DNA of 40,313 nt, from assembly GCA_049969715.1 (NCBI GenBank), contig JBMFOH010000017.1, positions 1 to 40,313 of the forward strand. Direction: 5' to 3'. The DNA is from JBMFOH01 sp049969715 [NCBI: bacterium] (GTDB lineage Bacteria; DUMJ01). Of this stretch, positions 1 to 7,798 are shown in pieces; position 1 is the stretch's first letter; each line of letters opens with the position of its first letter. The notes below the pieces were generated by a model. The model was not told where the DNA came from, ran no database searches, and saw nothing but the letters and a program-made list of their open reading frames with translations. The position numbers and the translations under genes are program-made.

Positions 1-340
1 CAACCATAAAATCTACAAAACCTCTACCATATGTCTGTAAGAATCTCTCAAGTAACCTTTGGCTTGCAGGTAACTCTTTTCCCTTACTCTCGAAAGGTTC
101 TATATCTATTGGCATATCAACTTCCCCTGCTATAGAGATTACACTAGCTAGTAACCTCCCAAAGCTAGTGCCATCTATTATTCCTATCTTTACTCTGCCT
201 ACTTTAGGTAACTCTTTGTGATTCTTGCAGAAATGGTTGATCTATTCTATCTTCTTCTATCTCCTTTTTAGTCTTCTTTTAGATTTTCTCCTATGCCATT
301 AAACTCTTCAAGTCTATCTCTCCTTTAGCATTATCCCTTC
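1..340 (-). pseudogene. Degraded transposase fragment (DDE type), cut by left edge
   Basis: The reverse strand from about position 238 to the left edge is open and reads through KIGIIDGTSFGRLLA, then IEPFESKGKELPASQRLLE and YGRGFVDFMV. These resemble the core of DDE (IS4-like) transposases, where a conserved 'IDG' aspartate is followed by a 'KGKELPAS' segment. Upstream, the frame is broken: a TAG at 242-244 closes it, and the probable continuation lies in another frame (GEIDLKSLMA, then TAG). This is therefore a decayed insertion-sequence gene rather than an active one, although the part left of the window is unseen. No terminal inverted repeat could be identified. The upstream limit near 340 is approximate, because the sequence beyond it also reads as a + strand relic. 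Confidence 0.6.
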
Positions 341-380
341 GTATCTCCTGGATACTAATTACATATACAAAACTTAATGA

Positions 381-682
381 ACCTTCAGCAATTTCTATAC
401 TTTTTTAGCTATTGAATCAAGCTTTACTTTAAAGAAGAAGGTTTTAGTAATGGCTAAGACAGCCAAGAAGACTGAAATAAAACTTAGCGTTGGTTATCAG
501 TCTCGTTTTTCTGATGATGTACACATGGCTTATGGGGAAAGTATTCTAAACCTGTTTCTGTCCTTGGTGTATCATATAAAAAGCTAGCTCTATTAGATGG
601 GTATAATATGTAGGGTCCCTGGGACCCAGAGAAGCTTGGGGTAGAGGATGATGTTACAGTTTTGGTAAAGGCTTCTATTTAG
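381..682 (+). pseudogene. Relic of a beta-strand-rich envelope-like protein
   Basis: After a stop at 378-380 the + strand reads SSFTLKKKVLVMAKTAKKT, then KLSVGYQSRFSDDVHMAYGE. A frame change near 540-550 leads into SKPVSVLGVSYKKLALLDGY. An in-frame TAG (611-613) follows, where TGG would give the natural reading NMWGPWDPEKLG, then VEDDVTVLVKASI and a stop at 680-682. The alternating polar/hydrophobic pattern and the position near a C-terminus suggest transmembrane beta strands of an outer-envelope barrel protein, but this is inference and no family was recognised. With one frameshift and one internal stop it cannot be functional as written. Its stop overlaps the end of the opposing GH130 gene. 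Confidence 0.4.
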
Positions 683-1552
683 TAATTCTCTCTTATAAAT
701 CTTTCTATCTCTTCTTTTTTTACTGTGGCTACTCCTATTACATAATCTCCGCCACCATAGTAGACATAATACAGATTATTTACCTCTACTGCACCACAAG
801 TAAATACTACATTCGGAACTACTCCCTCTAACTCATAGTGTTTTTCTGGTTCAAGTATGGGCTCTTTCTGTCTCTTTATTACTATAGAAGGGTCTTTTAG
901 GTCTAGTAAGACTATCCCAAGCCTATATACCATCTCTTCATCTACCCCATGGTAAAATAAAAGCCAACCTCTTTCTGTTTTTATAGGAGGAGCTCCTGCT
1001 CCAATCTTTTCACTATCCCAATAGCCTTCTCTGGGACTCATTATAATTTTATGACCTTTCCAGTGCAAAAGGTCATCTGAATATGCAATCCATATGTCAG
1101 GTGGAATCCTGTGGAGCATTACATACTGATTATTTATTTTTTCTGGGAAGAGAACAGCGTCTTTATTGTCTATATCCGGAAGGATTACCCCATATCTTTC
1201 CCATGTTATAAAATTTTTAGTAGCTGCTAAAGAGACCCTTGTACCTTTTTTCTGAGTATGCAGTGTATAACATATAAAAGGTGTCATCTATCTTTGTAAT
1301 CCTTGGATTTTCAGCCCCGAAGGTTTCGAAATTTCCGATATGTTCAAATACAGGTTTATCCAGTTTAAAGAAGTGAAAACCATCTCTGCTTACTGCATAT
1401 CCTATATTTGACCGATTTTCTCCATAGACGGCTCTATATAAAAGATGGAATAGTCCGTTATGATATGTCGCCCCTGCATTAAATACCCCTCCTTCTTCCC
1501 AACTATAAGTAGGTTTAAGTATGGGATTCCCTAAGTATCTAACAAGTTTCAT
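679..1552 (-). pseudogene. GH130 family beta-mannoside phosphorylase/hydrolase, split by a 1-nt frameshift
   Basis: Two overlapping frames make one GH130 (five-bladed propeller) protein. The N-terminal part (1552 down to about 1250) has RYLGNPILKP, FNAGATYHNGLFHLLYRA and FGAENPRITKIDDTFYMLYT. The C-terminal part has DAVLFPEKI, PDIWIAYSDDL, IGAGAPPIKTERGWLLFYHG and VPNVVFTCGAV, all typical of the family that phosphorolyses or hydrolyses beta-mannosides. The break lies at a run of six A on the coding strand (1246-1251); with five A the text reads YSEKGTRVSLA, as expected. The joined product would be about 290 residues, near the usual size. The start ATG at 1552 has GGAGG seven bases upstream, and a TATAAT-like box lies at 1589-1594. 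It is either a recent pseudogene or one base of sequencing error. A permease relic lies just upstream. Confidence 0.85.
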
Positions 1553-1627
1553 TATCAGTCCTCCATGTTTAATAGATTATCTTTAAGAATTATATTTTAA
1601 CATACAAAACATTCTCTTTTTATGGCA

Positions 1628-1699
1628 TTACCTTTTCAGCCCTGAAAATGTTACTCCTTCTATAAAGTATCTTTGAGCCGAGAAGAATACTGCAAGTAT
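1628..1699 (-). pseudogene. C-terminal remnant of a sugar ABC transporter permease (MalG/CUT1 type)
   Basis: These 24 codons read ILAVFFSAQRYFIEGVTFSG then LKR-stop. This is the characteristic end of CUT1 sugar permeases (consensus like FFLAQRYFIEGI-TGLKG). A stop codon precedes the fragment directly (1700-1702) and no other part of a permease follows upstream, since the 6S RNA promoter begins about 80 bases away. The GH130 gene starts 75 bases downstream on the same strand, so this was probably the last gene of a transporter operon that fed GH130. The remainder has been deleted. Confidence 0.6.
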
Positions 1700-1783
1700 T
1701 TACCAAGACTCTATTTTATTTGAAAGATTTCGAAAATTTAGAGGTCCTAGCCAAATTTTGCAATCTGCAGGTTCTCCTTGACC

Positions 1784-1812
1784 TTGCAGATATTTTTTGG
1801 TTGTGATATTAT
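1784..1812 (+). promoter_or_regulatory. Promoter of the 6S RNA (extended -10)
   Basis: A TTGCAG -35-like hexamer (1784-1789) is followed after exactly 17 bases by TATTAT (1807-1812), which is preceded by TGA, giving an extended -10 (TGn). Transcription would begin near 1819, nine bases before the 5' arm of the 6S closing stem. The match of spacing, extended -10 and RNA start supports the call, although the -35 is weak. Confidence 0.65.
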
Positions 1813-1818
1813 ATAGAT

Positions 1819-2000
1819 GGAAAATAACCCTGCCATGTGCGAGTTGCGCAAGACGTGTTCCGAGCCAACACTGACACGTGGTGTGCTTGAGCTGGTGGTG
1901 GATTAGAGGCTTGAATAAAGCTTCATGAAGCCATCAGGATGGCACATTAGTAGTTTCCGGGGTTCGGGAACAAAGCGCATACGGCATGGCGGGGCTTAAA
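1819..2000 (+). ncRNA. ssrS: 6S RNA (SsrS/BsrA-like)
   Basis: 6S RNA mimics an open promoter and sequesters the housekeeping RNA polymerase holoenzyme. The closing stem is visible: CCCTGCCATG (1828-1837) pairs with CATGGCGGGG (1985-1994), ten pairs with one G-U. A second stem, GTTCCGAGCC against GGTTCGGGAAC, pairs with one wobble and one bulged G and flanks an unpaired central region, as 6S requires. The 5' side (GCGAGTTGCGCAAGACGTGTTCCGAGCC) keeps the arrangement of B. subtilis BsrA (…AGTTGC…CCTGAGCC…). The length of about 180 nt is typical. A GGCTT/AAGCC hairpin lies in the apical part. There is no T-tract at the 3' end; instead the Shine-Dalgarno sequence of the next gene follows within ten bases, so the RNA is probably processed from a longer transcript. 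Location upstream of rarA also fits, since bsrA in Bacillus lies near yrvN/rarA (from memory). Confidence 0.85.
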
Positions 2001-2012
2001 AAGGAGAATTTT

Positions 2013-2306
2013 ATGGGTATTTTTTCTGGATTCTTTCGTAGAGAACCCTTAAAGGATAGGAATTTTTATTATACTGTAAGATGTAATAGGTGTGGAGAAG
2101 AGATACAAGTAAGAGTGGATAAGATGAATGAACCTTCTCCTGAATATGACGAGAAAGGAAGGGTAACTCATTATATATACCGTAAGGATGTGATGGGACA
2201 GAAATGTTTTAATCTAATCTATGTGGAGTTTGTACTAAGTCCAAATTTTGAGATTATATCTTCTAATGTCACTGGAGGTAAATTAATAGAGCCTGATGTT
2301 AAATGA
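2013..2306 (+). CDS. Small conserved hypothetical protein with CxxC motif
   Basis: This is a 97-residue soluble protein with C24-N-R-C27 near the N-terminus and a third cysteine at about position 64 (MGQKCFNL). The central stretch EYDEKGRVTHYIYRKDVMG is probably a beta-rich core. I do not recognise a named domain, though similar short proteins with the 'VRC..CGEEI' start occur in anaerobic lineages. The start is set at ATG 2013 because AAGGAG lies seven bases upstream. An upstream in-frame ATG at 1986 falls inside the paired 3' arm of the 6S RNA and has no ribosome binding site. The 3' end overlaps the RseC-like gene by 11 bases, so the two are translationally linked. A metal-binding role is possible but unproven. 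Confidence 0.75.
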   Translation: MGIFSGFFRREPLKDRNFYYTVRCNRCGEEIQVRVDKMNEPSPEYDEKGRVTHYIYRKDVMGQKCFNLIYVEFVLSPNFEIISSNVTGGKLIEPDVK

Positions 2307-2694
2307 ACCTGTTTCCAATGGAAAGGTAGTAAGAAAAGATGGGGATATGGTAGATATCCTGGTTGCAAGAAGTGAGAGATGTAAAAGCTGTGGTTTATGT
2401 TTTTCTATGGGAAATGATAAGATTTTGATAAGGGTAAAGACAGATAGTCCAGTAGAGATAGGAGAAGAGGTAAGGATATTTACAGAGGATAGATATGTTA
2501 TCCTATCTGCTTTTATATTGTATATAGTTCCAGTAATAGCTCTTATACTTGGATACTTTTTGGGAAGCATCTTTTCTAATAAGGAACCTTTTAAGATAGT
2601 CTCAGGTTTTTTATTTATGGGTTTAGCCTTTATATTTAATAGATTCATAGATAAAAGAGTAAGGTTTCCTCAAAGGGTAGAACCAATAAAATAG
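2296..2694 (+). CDS. RseC/SoxR-reducing system family membrane protein
   Basis: The 132-residue protein has an N-terminal domain with a tight cysteine cluster C29-KS-C32-GL-C35, then a small beta domain, then two predicted membrane helices (about 67-92 and 99-116) and a basic tail. This is the architecture of the RseC/MucC family, whose members act at the cytoplasmic membrane in redox-linked processes (SoxR reduction with the Rnf-like Rsx complex, sigma-E modulation). The family also occurs beside Rnf genes in anaerobes. Here it stands apart from rnf, between two other cysteine-rich small proteins. The start ATG overlaps the previous gene by 11 bases and is the only plausible start. Confidence 0.75.
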   Translation: MLNEPVSNGKVVRKDGDMVDILVARSERCKSCGLCFSMGNDKILIRVKTDSPVEIGEEVRIFTEDRYVILSAFILYIVPVIALILGYFLGSIFSNKEPFKIVSGFLFMGLAFIFNRFIDKRVRFPQRVEPIK

Positions 2695-2703
2695 GAGGAT
2701 TTG

Positions 2704-2955
2704 TTGTCTATAGCGTTTGTCTGGATTATTTTTTTGCTTGTTGTACTTGTCTTTTGGTTTATTGGGAGGAATAAGCAGAGAAATCAAAAAAAGTGTCCTT
2801 TTTGTGGAAGGATGATCCCTAAAGATGCTGATAACTGCCCATACTGTGGAAAAGGATTGTCAGAGGTATGTCCCTATTGTAAAATGCCTGTAGAGCCAAA
2901 CTGGGGGGTATGTCCTTACTGTGGCAAGAAGATAGATAGACATAAACTTGTATAA
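2704..2955 (+). CDS. Membrane-anchored double zinc ribbon protein
   Basis: An N-terminal hydrophobic helix (about residues 3-20) is followed by a basic stretch and four CxxC pairs: CPFC, CPYC, CPYC, CPYC, each ending in or near GK. They form two zinc-ribbon units (DZR-like). The protein is probably anchored in the cytoplasmic membrane with the zinc ribbons inside. AGGAGG at 2693-2698 sits five bases before a TTG at 2704, which is better spaced than the TTG at 2701. The gene begins nine bases after the RseC-like stop. Its function is unknown. The neighbours suggest a shared redox or membrane quality-control theme, but this is only context. Confidence 0.7.
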   Translation: MSIAFVWIIFLLVVLVFWFIGRNKQRNQKKCPFCGRMIPKDADNCPYCGKGLSEVCPYCKMPVEPNWGVCPYCGKKIDRHKLV

Positions 2956-2962
2956 ATCTTCT

Positions 2963-4252
2963 ATGAGCAGTCTTTTTAATTCTGAAGAAGATAAAAAGGT
3001 TCCTTTAGCAGCTCGAGTGAGACCGAAATCCTTATCGGATTTTTTAGGCCAGAGACATTTAGTAGGGGAAGATAGTTTTATAAGGAAGATCATTGAGGAG
3101 AAAGAACCCCCACCTTCTATAATCTTTTGGGGACCTCCTGGATGTGGGAAGACTACCTTGGCTTTACTGTTGGCAGAATCAACAGACTGTAGACTTGTAA
3201 AAGTGAATGCGGTTTTAAGCGGAGTTGTAGAGTTGAAAAAGATATTTGCTAAGGCTCAAGAAGATAGAAAATTTTATAGTAAAAGGACCATCCTTTTTAT
3301 AGATGAGATCCATAGGTTTAATCGGGCACAACAGGATGTTCTATTGCCTTATGTGGAAGACGGGTCTATAATACTTATAGGAGCTACCACTGAAAATCCG
3401 TATTTTACTCTTAATAGTACATTGATATCTAGGTGTAGGATTTTAAGATTAGAGCCACTAGAAGAAGAGGATATATCTTTTATATTGGATAGGGCAATGA
3501 AAGATGATAAAGAGTTGAAGGATTTACACATAGGGTTAAAAGAAGATGCTAAGGCTTTGATAGTAAGGTATGCAAATAGGGATGCACGGCAGGCATTGAA
3601 TCTACTAGAAGGGGTAATGTTCCTAGCGAAAAGTAAAAACAAAGATATAATAGAAACATCAGATGTAGAGGAACTCTTTACTGAAAGGATATTCAAATAT
3701 GATGAACATGGAGAAGAGCATTATAATCTTATCTCTGCATTTATAAAAAGTATGAGAGGGTCAGATCCAGATGCCTCTGTTTATTGGCTAGTAAGAATGA
3801 TAGATTCTGGGGAGGACCCGAGGTTTATAGCAAGAAGGATGATTATACAGGCAGCTGAGGATGTTGGAAATGCTGACCCTATGGCGTTGGTAGTAGCAGT
3901 AAATGCACTTCTTGCCTTAGAATACGTAGGATTACCTGAAGCGATAATACCTTTGTCTCAGGCGGCTATCTACATAGCTAGTGCTCCAAAAAGTAACTCT
4001 GTCTGTAATGCTATATTGAAAGTAAGGGGGGATCTAAAGGATGAAGTACTTGGTGAAGTTCCAATACATCTAAGAAATATAGAGGATTCAGGTTATAAAT
4101 ATCCTCATAATTTCTCCGACCATTTTGTAATACAAGACTATCTCCCAAAGGCGCTGTTAGGGAGAAGATACTATGAACCTTCAGACGAAGGGAAAGAAAG
4201 AGAAGTAAAGGAGAGATTAAATAAATTATGGAAAGGAAAGAAAGAATTTTAG
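2963..4252 (+). CDS. rarA: Replication-associated recombination protein A (RarA/MgsA AAA+ ATPase)
   Basis: RarA is a clamp-loader-like AAA+ ATPase that acts at stalled forks with single-strand binding protein. Visible motifs are the N-terminal PLAARVRPKSLSDFLGQ box, Walker A GPPGCGKTT (about 57-65), Walker B LFIDEIHRFN (about 111-120), sensor GATTENP, and the arginine finger region SRCRIL. The C-terminal half carries the RarA-specific MRGSDPDASVYWLVRMI and DVGNADP elements. The length of 429 residues is usual. The start is taken at ATG 2963, giving the family-like MSSLF; a TTG at 2948 in the same frame would overlap the upstream stop. Neither has a strong Shine-Dalgarno. The stop codon overlaps the ribosome binding site of rho. 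Confidence 0.93.
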   Translation: MSSLFNSEEDKKVPLAARVRPKSLSDFLGQRHLVGEDSFIRKIIEEKEPPPSIIFWGPPGCGKTTLALLLAESTDCRLVKVNAVLSGVVELKKIFAKAQEDRKFYSKRTILFIDEIHRFNRAQQDVLLPYVEDGSIILIGATTENPYFTLNSTLISRCRILRLEPLEEEDISFILDRAMKDDKELKDLHIGLKEDAKALIVRYANRDARQALNLLEGVMFLAKSKNKDIIETSDVEELFTERIFKYDEHGEEHYNLISAFIKSMRGSDPDASVYWLVRMIDSGEDPRFIARRMIIQAAEDVGNADPMALVVAVNALLALEYVGLPEAIIPLSQAAIYIASAPKSNSVCNAILKVRGDLKDEVLGEVPIHLRNIEDSGYKYPHNFSDHFVIQDYLPKALLGRRYYEPSDEGKEREVKERLNKLWKGKKEF

Positions 4253-4264
4253 GAGGTGTAAGTT

Positions 4265-5584
4265 TTGCCTGATCTACAAGAGTTACAAAACAAGAAGATA
4301 TTAGAGCTTTTTGAAATAGCAAAGGAGTTAAATATAACAGGTGCCAGAAGGATGCATAAAAAAGATCTGGCAGAGAAGATCTATCAGGTGCTGAAGGAAA
4401 AGGAAGAGAAGGAAAAAAAGGAGGTAGTACCGTCTCCTCCCGAGGTTACCGTATCTGAAGCTCCTTCAGAGGTACAGGGGGATATAAGGGAAGGAATTCT
4501 AGAGATACTGCCTGATGGGTACGGATTCTTGAGACACAATGGTTATATACCTACCTCACAAGATATATATGTGTCTCAATCACAGATAAGACGTCTTGGC
4601 CTAAGAATGGGGGATCTGATAAGGGGTCCTATAAGACTCCCTCAGACACAAGAGAAGTATCCAGCTATCGTTAGAGTAGAGACAGTAAATGGGGTTCCTA
4701 TAGAGAGAGCAAGGTCTAGGCCTCATTTTGATGACCTAACTCCTATGTATCCTATGGAGAGACTTGTTATGGAGACAGATCCACGAGAGATAACTACAAG
4801 GCTTATAGACCTAATAGCCCCTTTGGGAAAAGGTCAGCGTGGACTTATCGTCTCACCTCCAAAGGCTGGGAAGACAACTGTATTGAAGAAGATAGCGAAT
4901 AGCATAACTACTAATCATCCTGAGGTGTATTTGATAGTCCTTCTTATAGATGAACGTCCTGAAGAGGTAACAGATATGGAGCGTTCAGTAAAGGGTGAGG
5001 TAATAAGTTCTACCTTTGACGAACCACCAGAACAACATGTAAGGGTAGCAGAATTGGTGCTAGAAAGAGCTAAGAGATTGGTAGAGATGAAAAGGGATGT
5101 AGTTATCCTTCTAGATAGTCTTACGCGTCTGGCTAGGGCTTACAATCAGGTAGTCCCGCCAACAGGGAGAACTCTCTCTGGCGGGTTAGATTCTACCGCC
5201 TTAAGAGGACCTAAAAGATTCTTTGGGTCTGCAAGGAATATAGAAGAAGGGGGAAGTTTAACTATAATAGCTACAGCCTTGATAGATACTGGTAGTCGTA
5301 TGGATGATGTAATATATGAGGAGTTTAAAGGGACAGGAAATATGGAACTTCATTTGAACCGTAATCTTGCCGATAAGAGAATCTTCCCTGCCATAGATGT
5401 AAAAATGTCTGGAACGAGAAAAGAAGAGCTCCTATATACAGAAGAAGAACTAAAGAAGGTATGGCTATTAAGAAAAATGCTAAGTGCTATTAATTCAGAC
5501 GATGTCACAGAATTATTGATAGAGCAACTATCTAAATATAAAAAGAACGAAGATTTCTTGAGAAATCTAAGGGCAGTGGCATAA
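4265..5584 (+). CDS. rho: Transcription termination factor Rho
   Basis: Rho is the hexameric RNA helicase that ends transcription at rut sites. It has an N-terminal SAP-like Rho_N helix bundle (about 1-45), a charged linker rich in K/E, the cold-shock-type RNA-binding domain starting near [14 protein letters not shown] (78-90), the Q-loop/P-loop SPPKAGKTT (197-205), Walker [15 protein letters not shown] with D284, and the R-loop region near SMDD/SRMDD. At 439 residues it is full length. TTG is the start: AGGAGG (4251-4256) lies eight bases upstream and overlaps the rarA stop, so the two genes are coupled. Rho-dependent ends may explain the lack of hairpin terminators at several gene ends here. 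Confidence 0.96.
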   Translation: MPDLQELQNKKILELFEIAKELNITGARRMHKKDLAEKIYQVLKEKEEKEKKEVVPSPPEVTVSEAPSEVQGDIREGILEILPDGYGFLRHNGYIPTSQDIYVSQSQIRRLGLRMGDLIRGPIRLPQTQEKYPAIVRVETVNGVPIERARSRPHFDDLTPMYPMERLVMETDPREITTRLIDLIAPLGKGQRGLIVSPPKAGKTTVLKKIANSITTNHPEVYLIVLLIDERPEEVTDMERSVKGEVISSTFDEPPEQHVRVAELVLERAKRLVEMKRDVVILLDSLTRLARAYNQVVPPTGRTLSGGLDSTALRGPKRFFGSARNIEEGGSLTIIATALIDTGSRMDDVIYEEFKGTGNMELHLNRNLADKRIFPAIDVKMSGTRKEELLYTEEELKKVWLLRKMLSAINSDDVTELLIEQLSKYKKNEDFLRNLRAVA

Positions 5585-5611
5585 GACATCCTTTTCATTT
5601 TATGATATAAT
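5583..5611 (+). promoter_or_regulatory. Promoter of the amino acid ABC transporter operon
   Basis: AAGACA (5583-5588, overlapping the rho stop) and TATAAT (5606-5611) are separated by 17 bases. The -10 is preceded by TGA, an extended -10. The expected start site near 5618 leaves a short leader before GGAGGTGAT (5627-5635) and the GTG start codon. Confidence 0.65.
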
Positions 5612-5638
5612 CTTTAAAAATCTTTTGGAGGTGATACA

Positions 5639-6397
5639 GTGAAGTATAAAATCTTTGCAGTACTTTTGATGGTGTCTTTAATGTTGCCTATGTTTGCATG
5701 GTCTAAGACTATTGTAGATGAGATAAAAGCTAGAGGAGAACTTGTTGTAGGTAGCGATGCAGCATACCCACCGTTCGAGTTTGTAGATGCAAAGGGGAAT
5801 ATAGTAGGGATAGATATAGATATAGCACAGGAGATAGCAAATTCTCTTGGGGTAAAGTTGAGAGTAGTAAATACAAGTTTTGATGGCATTATCCCAGCTC
5901 TCCTTTCGAAGAAATTCGACATAATTATGTCGGCAATGACTATTACTTCTGAGAGGGCAAAACAGGTAGATTTTTCTATCCCCTATTACAATGCAGGACA
6001 GCTTATTACAGTGAGAGAGGATGATAATAGGATAAAGAACGAGAAGGACCTCCAAGGAAAGATAGTAGCAGTTCAACTTGGAACAACGGGGCAGTTCTAT
6101 GCGGAGTCTTTGCCAGGTATAAAAGAAATAAGGAAGTTCGATACTGTGGATGGAGCCTTCCTAGAGTTAAAGAATGGGAGAGTAGATGCAGTAATAGCCG
6201 ACGATCTTACTTCTCTAGCCTTTGTAAGAAATACCAAAGGTCTAAAGACTATAAATAAGCTACTTACTAAGGAGCAGTACGGGGTAGCAGTACGCAAGGA
6301 AGATAAGGCATTACTACATCAGGTAAATATAGTGATTGCCCGACTGAAAAAGGAGGGATTTATAGAAAAGCTTAGAGAGAAGTGGGCGACTTGGTAG
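5639..6397 (+). CDS. Polar amino acid ABC transporter, substrate-binding protein
   Basis: This is a family-3 extracellular solute-binding protein (HisJ/GlnH type) that captures a polar amino acid outside the membrane. A signal peptide covers about residues 1-22 (basic KYK, hydrophobic core, then AWSK); no lipobox cysteine is visible. The mature protein has the family pattern GELVVGSDAAYPPFEF, VGIDIDIAQEIA, DIIMSAMTITSERAKQVDFS (the conserved T-x-x-R ligand-binding turn) and VAVQLGTTGQF. Its 252 residues are usual. The start is GTG behind a strong GGAGGTGAT. The permease and ATPase follow directly. The exact ligand cannot be told from sequence; glutamine, arginine or cystine are possible. Confidence 0.92.
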   Translation: MKYKIFAVLLMVSLMLPMFAWSKTIVDEIKARGELVVGSDAAYPPFEFVDAKGNIVGIDIDIAQEIANSLGVKLRVVNTSFDGIIPALLSKKFDIIMSAMTITSERAKQVDFSIPYYNAGQLITVREDDNRIKNEKDLQGKIVAVQLGTTGQFYAESLPGIKEIRKFDTVDGAFLELKNGRVDAVIADDLTSLAFVRNTKGLKTINKLLTKEQYGVAVRKEDKALLHQVNIVIARLKKEGFIEKLREKWATW

Positions 6398-6406
6398 TAG
6401 TCAATT

Positions 6407-7069
6407 ATGAATAGTGAGTCTTTCTTTGCTTTCTTTCAAAGTATGTTGCCCCCTTTAGGTAAGGGGGCAGTGATGACTATAGAGATTACTGCTATATCGG
6501 TAGGAATGGGGGTATTGATTGGAATATTTGGAGGTATAGCTAGGGTCTCAAAAAATCTTCTCCTTCTTATTCCATCTACTATATATGTAGAAGTAATAAG
6601 GGGAACCCCTCTTCTTGCGCAGTTATTTATCGTGTATTTTGGTCTTCCTTCACTAGGGATTAACCTTCCACCGTTTACTGCTGCAGTAATAGCAATGGGG
6701 GTAAATAGTGGTGCATATGTGACAGAAATATTTAGGGGGGGAATTCAGTCTATAGAAAGAGGACAGATGGAGGCGTCAAGGTCATTAGGATTATCATACT
6801 TCCAAACGATGCGTTATGTGATATTACCTCAGGCTTTAAAAAGGGTACTTCCTCCCTTGGGGAACGAGTTTATAGCTATGCTTAAGGACTCATCTTTGGC
6901 ATCAACTATTGCTATAGCAGAGTTGATGAGGGTAGGAAGGGAGATTACAAGTCGAACATTTAGAAGCTTTGAAGTCCTAGGGGTGGTAGCACTACTCTAT
7001 CTTGCCATTACCTTACCTCTTTCTCTACTCGTTAGATATATGGAGAGGAGAATGAGTACAAGTGATTAG
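6407..7069 (+). CDS. Polar amino acid ABC transporter, permease
   Basis: This is a HisM/GlnP-type inner-membrane permease of 220 residues with about five hydrophobic helices. The conserved start of the transport domain ([20 protein letters not shown]), the [15 protein letters not shown] motif and the EAA-type loop [23 protein letters not shown], which docks on the ATPase, are all present. It begins nine bases after the binding-protein stop, with only a weak ribosome binding site, so it probably relies on coupled translation. Its end overlaps the ATPase gene by eight bases. Confidence 0.92.
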   Translation: MNSESFFAFFQSMLPPLGKGAVMTIEITAISVGMGVLIGIFGGIARVSKNLLLLIPSTIYVEVIRGTPLLAQLFIVYFGLPSLGINLPPFTAAVIAMGVNSGAYVTEIFRGGIQSIERGQMEASRSLGLSYFQTMRYVILPQALKRVLPPLGNEFIAMLKDSSLASTIAIAELMRVGREITSRTFRSFEVLGVVALLYLAITLPLSLLVRYMERRMSTSD

Positions 7070-7790
7070 GCTAGAGAATGTATATAAAAGATTTGGTAAG
7101 ATAGAAGTATTAAAAGGGGTGACCCTTGATGTAAGAAAAGGAGAGGTGGTAGTAATAATTGGACCAAGTGGGGCAGGAAAGAGTACCCTTCTTAGATGTA
7201 TAAATCTTCTAGAAAGACCTACCTCAGGAAAGGTGATCTTTGAAGGCAAGGATATAACTGGCATCGATGGAAGGCATATAGATACAGTAAGAGAAAGGAT
7301 AGGAATGGTCTTTCAACATATAAATCTCTTTAACCATTTAAATGCCATAGATAATGTGACCCTTGCCCTAATAAAGGTAAAGAAAATGCCTAAAAGTGTC
7401 GCAGAGGAACGTGCTAAAAGCCTTTTAGAAAGGATGGGGATAGGAGATAAGGTCTATGCATATCCAAGTCAACTTTCTGGAGGACAGAGGCAGAGGGTAG
7501 CAATTGCTAGGGCACTAGCTATGCAACCAGATATGATGCTTTTCGATGAGCCTACCTCAGCTTTAGATCCAGAAATGATAAAAGAGGTCCTAGATGTAAT
7601 GAAGAACCTCGTAAAAGAAGGTATGACGATGGTAATCGTAACCCATGAGATGGGTTTTGCTAAGGAGGTAGCTTCAAGAGTGATATTTATGGATGATGGG
7701 AGTATAATAGAAGAGGGTAACCCTAAAGAAATATTTAATAACCCAAGAGAAGAGAGAACAGCTATGTTTTTGAGTAAAATTCTCTATTAG
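7062..7790 (+). CDS. Polar amino acid ABC transporter, ATP-binding protein (GlnQ-like)
   Basis: This 242-residue ABC ATPase of the polar amino acid group drives the transporter encoded upstream. Walker A is [15 protein letters not shown], the Q-loop lies in [10 protein letters not shown], the signature is [16 protein letters not shown], Walker B is [15 protein letters not shown], and the switch histidine is in [10 protein letters not shown]. The start is a GTG that overlaps the permease end. The three genes form a compact operon, and secD follows after eight bases, so read-through into the export genes is likely. Confidence 0.94.
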   Translation: MIRLENVYKRFGKIEVLKGVTLDVRKGEVVVIIGPSGAGKSTLLRCINLLERPTSGKVIFEGKDITGIDGRHIDTVRERIGMVFQHINLFNHLNAIDNVTLALIKVKKMPKSVAEERAKSLLERMGIGDKVYAYPSQLSGGQRQRVAIARALAMQPDMMLFDEPTSALDPEMIKEVLDVMKNLVKEGMTMVIVTHEMGFAKEVASRVIFMDDGSIIEEGNPKEIFNNPREERTAMFLSKILY

Positions 7791-7798
7791 GAGGTAAT

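Noticed and set aside
1819-2000. SRP RNA, tmRNA or RNase P as alternatives for the 6S region
   Set aside because: The SRP GGAAGCAGC-type loop, a tmRNA tag frame and RNase P conserved blocks are absent; the stem order and CCGAGCC box fit 6S.
1986-2012. Upstream ATG (1986) as start of the 97-aa gene
   Set aside because: It lies inside the 3' arm of the 6S closing stem and has no ribosome binding site; ATG 2013 follows AAGGAG.
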